From the NCBI RefSeq assembly GCF_001486505.1, contig NZ_LN909066.1:137795-201794 (forward strand): DNA of 64,000 nt, in the 5' to 3' direction. The position numbers and the translations under genes were made by a program. This stretch comes from Paenibacillus rubinfantis. GTDB taxonomy: Bacteria > Bacillota > Bacilli > Paenibacillales > Paenibacillaceae. Position 1 is the stretch's first letter. Each line of letters begins with the position of its first letter. The notes below the pieces were generated by a model. It saw only the letters and a program-made list of their open reading frames with translations. It was not told the origin of the DNA and ran no database searches. This document shows positions 62,615-64,000 of the stretch, in pieces.

Positions 62615-62644
62615 ATTATACATGATTAAATTGGCAAAAAACAA
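62615..62644 (-). promoter_or_regulatory. Sigma-A promoter upstream of rnjB
   Basis: Minus strand: -35 TTGTTT (62639-62644), 18-bp spacer, -10 TATAAT (62615-62620), with TG directly before it. It implies a leader of about 300 nt. Confidence 0.6.
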
Positions 62645-62687
62645 GTCAGCGCTTTTACCTACGTTTAACGTTACCTTGCACCATGAC

Positions 62688-62723
62688 AAAAAAACCGATG
62701 CCTGCGAATCAGGCATCGGTTTC
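62688..62723 (-). terminator. Terminator after dapA
   Basis: A perfect 13-bp stem AAACCGATGCCTG / CAGGCATCGGTTT followed by TTTTG on the minus strand. Confidence 0.88.
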
Positions 62724-62769
62724 TGGAAATACAGCACATATCTGGTTGGATAAATCAGCCGGGCAGCAA

Positions 62770-63636
62770 CTAGAGGAAGTTGCGGATCCGTTGAGCCTCC
62801 TGTTCGTTTGGCGGCACGAGCGGCAGTCGTACCGAACCAACAGAGTGGCCAGTTTCATTTAACGCGTACTTCACTGCGACCGGATTTGGGCATTCGAACA
62901 ACACCTTAAATAACGGCAGGAGCTCGCGATGCAGCCGACTTGCTTCGTTAACATTTCCGCGGTCAAAGAACTGCACCACCATCTCTTTAATCGAGCGGCC
63001 TGCGAGATGGCTGGCAACACTGATCACGCCGTAAGCCCCAACCGCCATCGCCGGCAGCGCCGAAGCGTCGTCTCCCGAGTAAACTTTGAAATGTTCCGGC
63101 GCCTGGGCCACGATCATAGCGATCTGGTCCAACGGCGCGCATTCTTTTGTTGCAACGACATTCGGAATCTGCGCCAACCGCAGCGTTGTTTCAACGCTCA
63201 GGCTGACAACCGTACGGCTGGGTACGTTATACAATATAATCGGCAGGCTCGTGACAGCTGCGATCGCTTCAAAATGGCGGAAAAGGCCTTCCTGATTCGG
63301 CTTGTTGTAGTATGGGGCGACCAGCAAGATTCCGTCAACGCCGCATTTCTCGGCCTCGCGCGTCAAATTCACGGAATGAGCGGTATCGTTGCTGCCCGTG
63401 CCGGCGATGATTTTGCAGCGGCCTGCCGCATGCTTCACCGCAAAGGCAAATAATTCAAGCTTCTCTTCATCCGTTAGCGTAGGGGATTCCCCCGTCGTTC
63501 CGCTCACGACCAAGCTGTCGGACTGCTGTTCCTCCACCAAATAGTCGATCAGGCTTGCGGTTTGGTCCCAGTCAATTTTCCCTTGATTATTAAAAGGCGT
63601 TACCATGGCTGTAATCATTCTTCCGAAATCAATCAC
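62770..63636 (-). CDS. dapA: 4-hydroxy-tetrahydrodipicolinate synthase
   Basis: 288 residues. Pyruvate Schiff-base lysine in VATKECA, catalytic Tyr in PIILYNVPSRTV, GTTGESPTLTDEEK loop near the N-terminus, and IAGTGSNDTAHSVNLTREAEKCGVDGILLVAPYYNKP. It starts the diaminopimelate branch, also supplying dipicolinate for spores. It follows dapG, as in B. subtilis. The start ATG 63636 has AAGGAGG upstream. Confidence 0.95.
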   Translation of the reverse strand: MIDFGRMITAMVTPFNNQGKIDWDQTASLIDYLVEEQQSDSLVVSGTTGESPTLTDEEKLELFAFAVKHAAGRCKIIAGTGSNDTAHSVNLTREAEKCGVDGILLVAPYYNKPNQEGLFRHFEAIAAVTSLPIILYNVPSRTVVSLSVETTLRLAQIPNVVATKECAPLDQIAMIVAQAPEHFKVYSGDDASALPAMAVGAYGVISVASHLAGRSIKEMVVQFFDRGNVNEASRLHRELLPLFKVLFECPNPVAVKYALNETGHSVGSVRLPLVPPNEQEAQRIRNFL

Positions 63637-63729
63637 GCCATTTCCTCCTTCCGTCTCCCGCTTCGCTTATTATTTACTGCCCTATCAGCATTCCCTGCCC
63701 TTTTCGAATCCGATCCAAGCTCTTCCGAG

Positions 63730-64000
63730 TTAACGGCCTAGCTCAAACTTGGCATGCAGCGCCCGAAGCGCCTGCACCATGTCGTCTTTATGCACCAACA
63801 CCCAAATCGTCGTATTCGAATCGGCCGATTGCAGGATCTGAATCCCATGCTCGGTTAACGCCTCGACAATTTTGGCCATGATGCCGGGTACGCCATTAAT
63901 CCCGCCGCCGATGACCGATACCTTGGCGCAGCCGGTGCAGATTTGCGGAGCGAGCTCCAACGATTTCAGCACCTCTTCCGCCTTGGCCGAATCTTTATCG
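63730..64000 (-). CDS. dapG: Aspartate kinase, C-terminal ACT region (5' end outside window)
   Basis: Only the last 90 or so residues are visible: KDSAKAEEVLKSLELAPQICTGCAKVSVIGGGINGVPGIMAKIVEALTEHGIQILQSADSNTTIWVLVHKDDMVQALRALHAKFEL. This is an ACT-domain segment (SVIGGGINGVPGIMAKIV) of a class I aspartokinase. The gene continues past the right edge. It lies 93 bp before dapA and shares its pathway, so it is most likely DapG rather than LysC or YclM. Confidence 0.88.
   Translation of the reverse strand, partial: DKDSAKAEEVLKSLELAPQICTGCAKVSVIGGGINGVPGIMAKIVEALTEHGIQILQSADSNTTIWVLVHKDDMVQALRALHAKFELGR

Overview
The window (about 53% GC by eye, not calculated) is from a spore-forming member of the Paenibacillaceae (Paenibacillus or a close relative). 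Three things support this: Bacillales-type ribosome binding sites; sporulation and germination genes (spoVS, spoVAC/spoVAD, sleB, a SpoIIIE/FtsK translocase); and the right half, which follows the Bacillus subtilis order dapG-dapA-rnjB-tepA-ylzJ-spoIIIE-ymfF-ymfH-ymfI-ymfJ-ymfK-ymfM-(yajQ-rimO)-pgsA-cinA-recA-(recX)-rny-ymdB-spoVS-miaB-ricA. All of these are on the minus strand. No rRNA, tRNA, CRISPR array, prophage or insertion sequence was seen.

Left part (1-29 kb), mixed accessory and housekeeping genes: a frameshifted HAD hydrolase; a bacillithiol-disulfide reductase (bdr) with a small membrane protein; an array of 113-bp tandem repeats; an ABC exporter and an APH-like kinase; an IscA-like protein; a heterodimeric multidrug exporter (bmrC/bmrD type) behind a promoter, a 33-codon leader ORF and an intrinsic terminator; an OPT transporter, a PqqD-domain protein and an SLH/PrcB-like protein; a CobW-type metallochaperone GTPase with a long His/Asp tract; moaB; a two-gene pyruvate:ferredoxin oxidoreductase (gamma-delta fusion plus alpha-beta fusion) behind a Rex/Fnr-like palindrome; a stress-type SDR; a DHA2 efflux pump divergent from a TetR regulator with a tandem operator; and an NAD salvage set made of a NUDIX/winged-helix regulator candidate, nicotinamidase and nicotinate phosphoribosyltransferase.

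Middle (29-45 kb): ricA and miaB; a small spoVA cluster (DUF1657, DUF421+DUF1657 fusion, spoVAC, spoVAD, no spoVAE); stand-alone pduL; a second 2-oxoacid:ferredoxin oxidoreductase (korA/korB); a dipeptidase; spoVS; ymdB (apparently with an AUU start codon); rny; recX; and recA with a LexA box. A 1.3-kb noncoding stretch between recA and cinA holds AT-rich hairpin repeats and a degenerate ACTT microsatellite.

Right part (45-64 kb): cinA, pgsA, rimO, a YajQ protein, the ymf cluster, sleB with a perfect sigma-G promoter, spoIIIE/ftsK, ylzJ, tepA, rnjB, dapA and the 3' end of dapG.

Taken together, the two ferredoxin oxidoreductases and pduL suggest facultative anaerobic or fermentative metabolism, probably controlled by redox state. 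The most interesting unproven signals are the leader ORF plus terminator ahead of the BmrCD-like exporter, the redox-type operator on the PFOR promoter, the DUF1657 domain duplicated inside the spoVA cluster, the AUU start of ymdB, and the two noncoding repeat regions.
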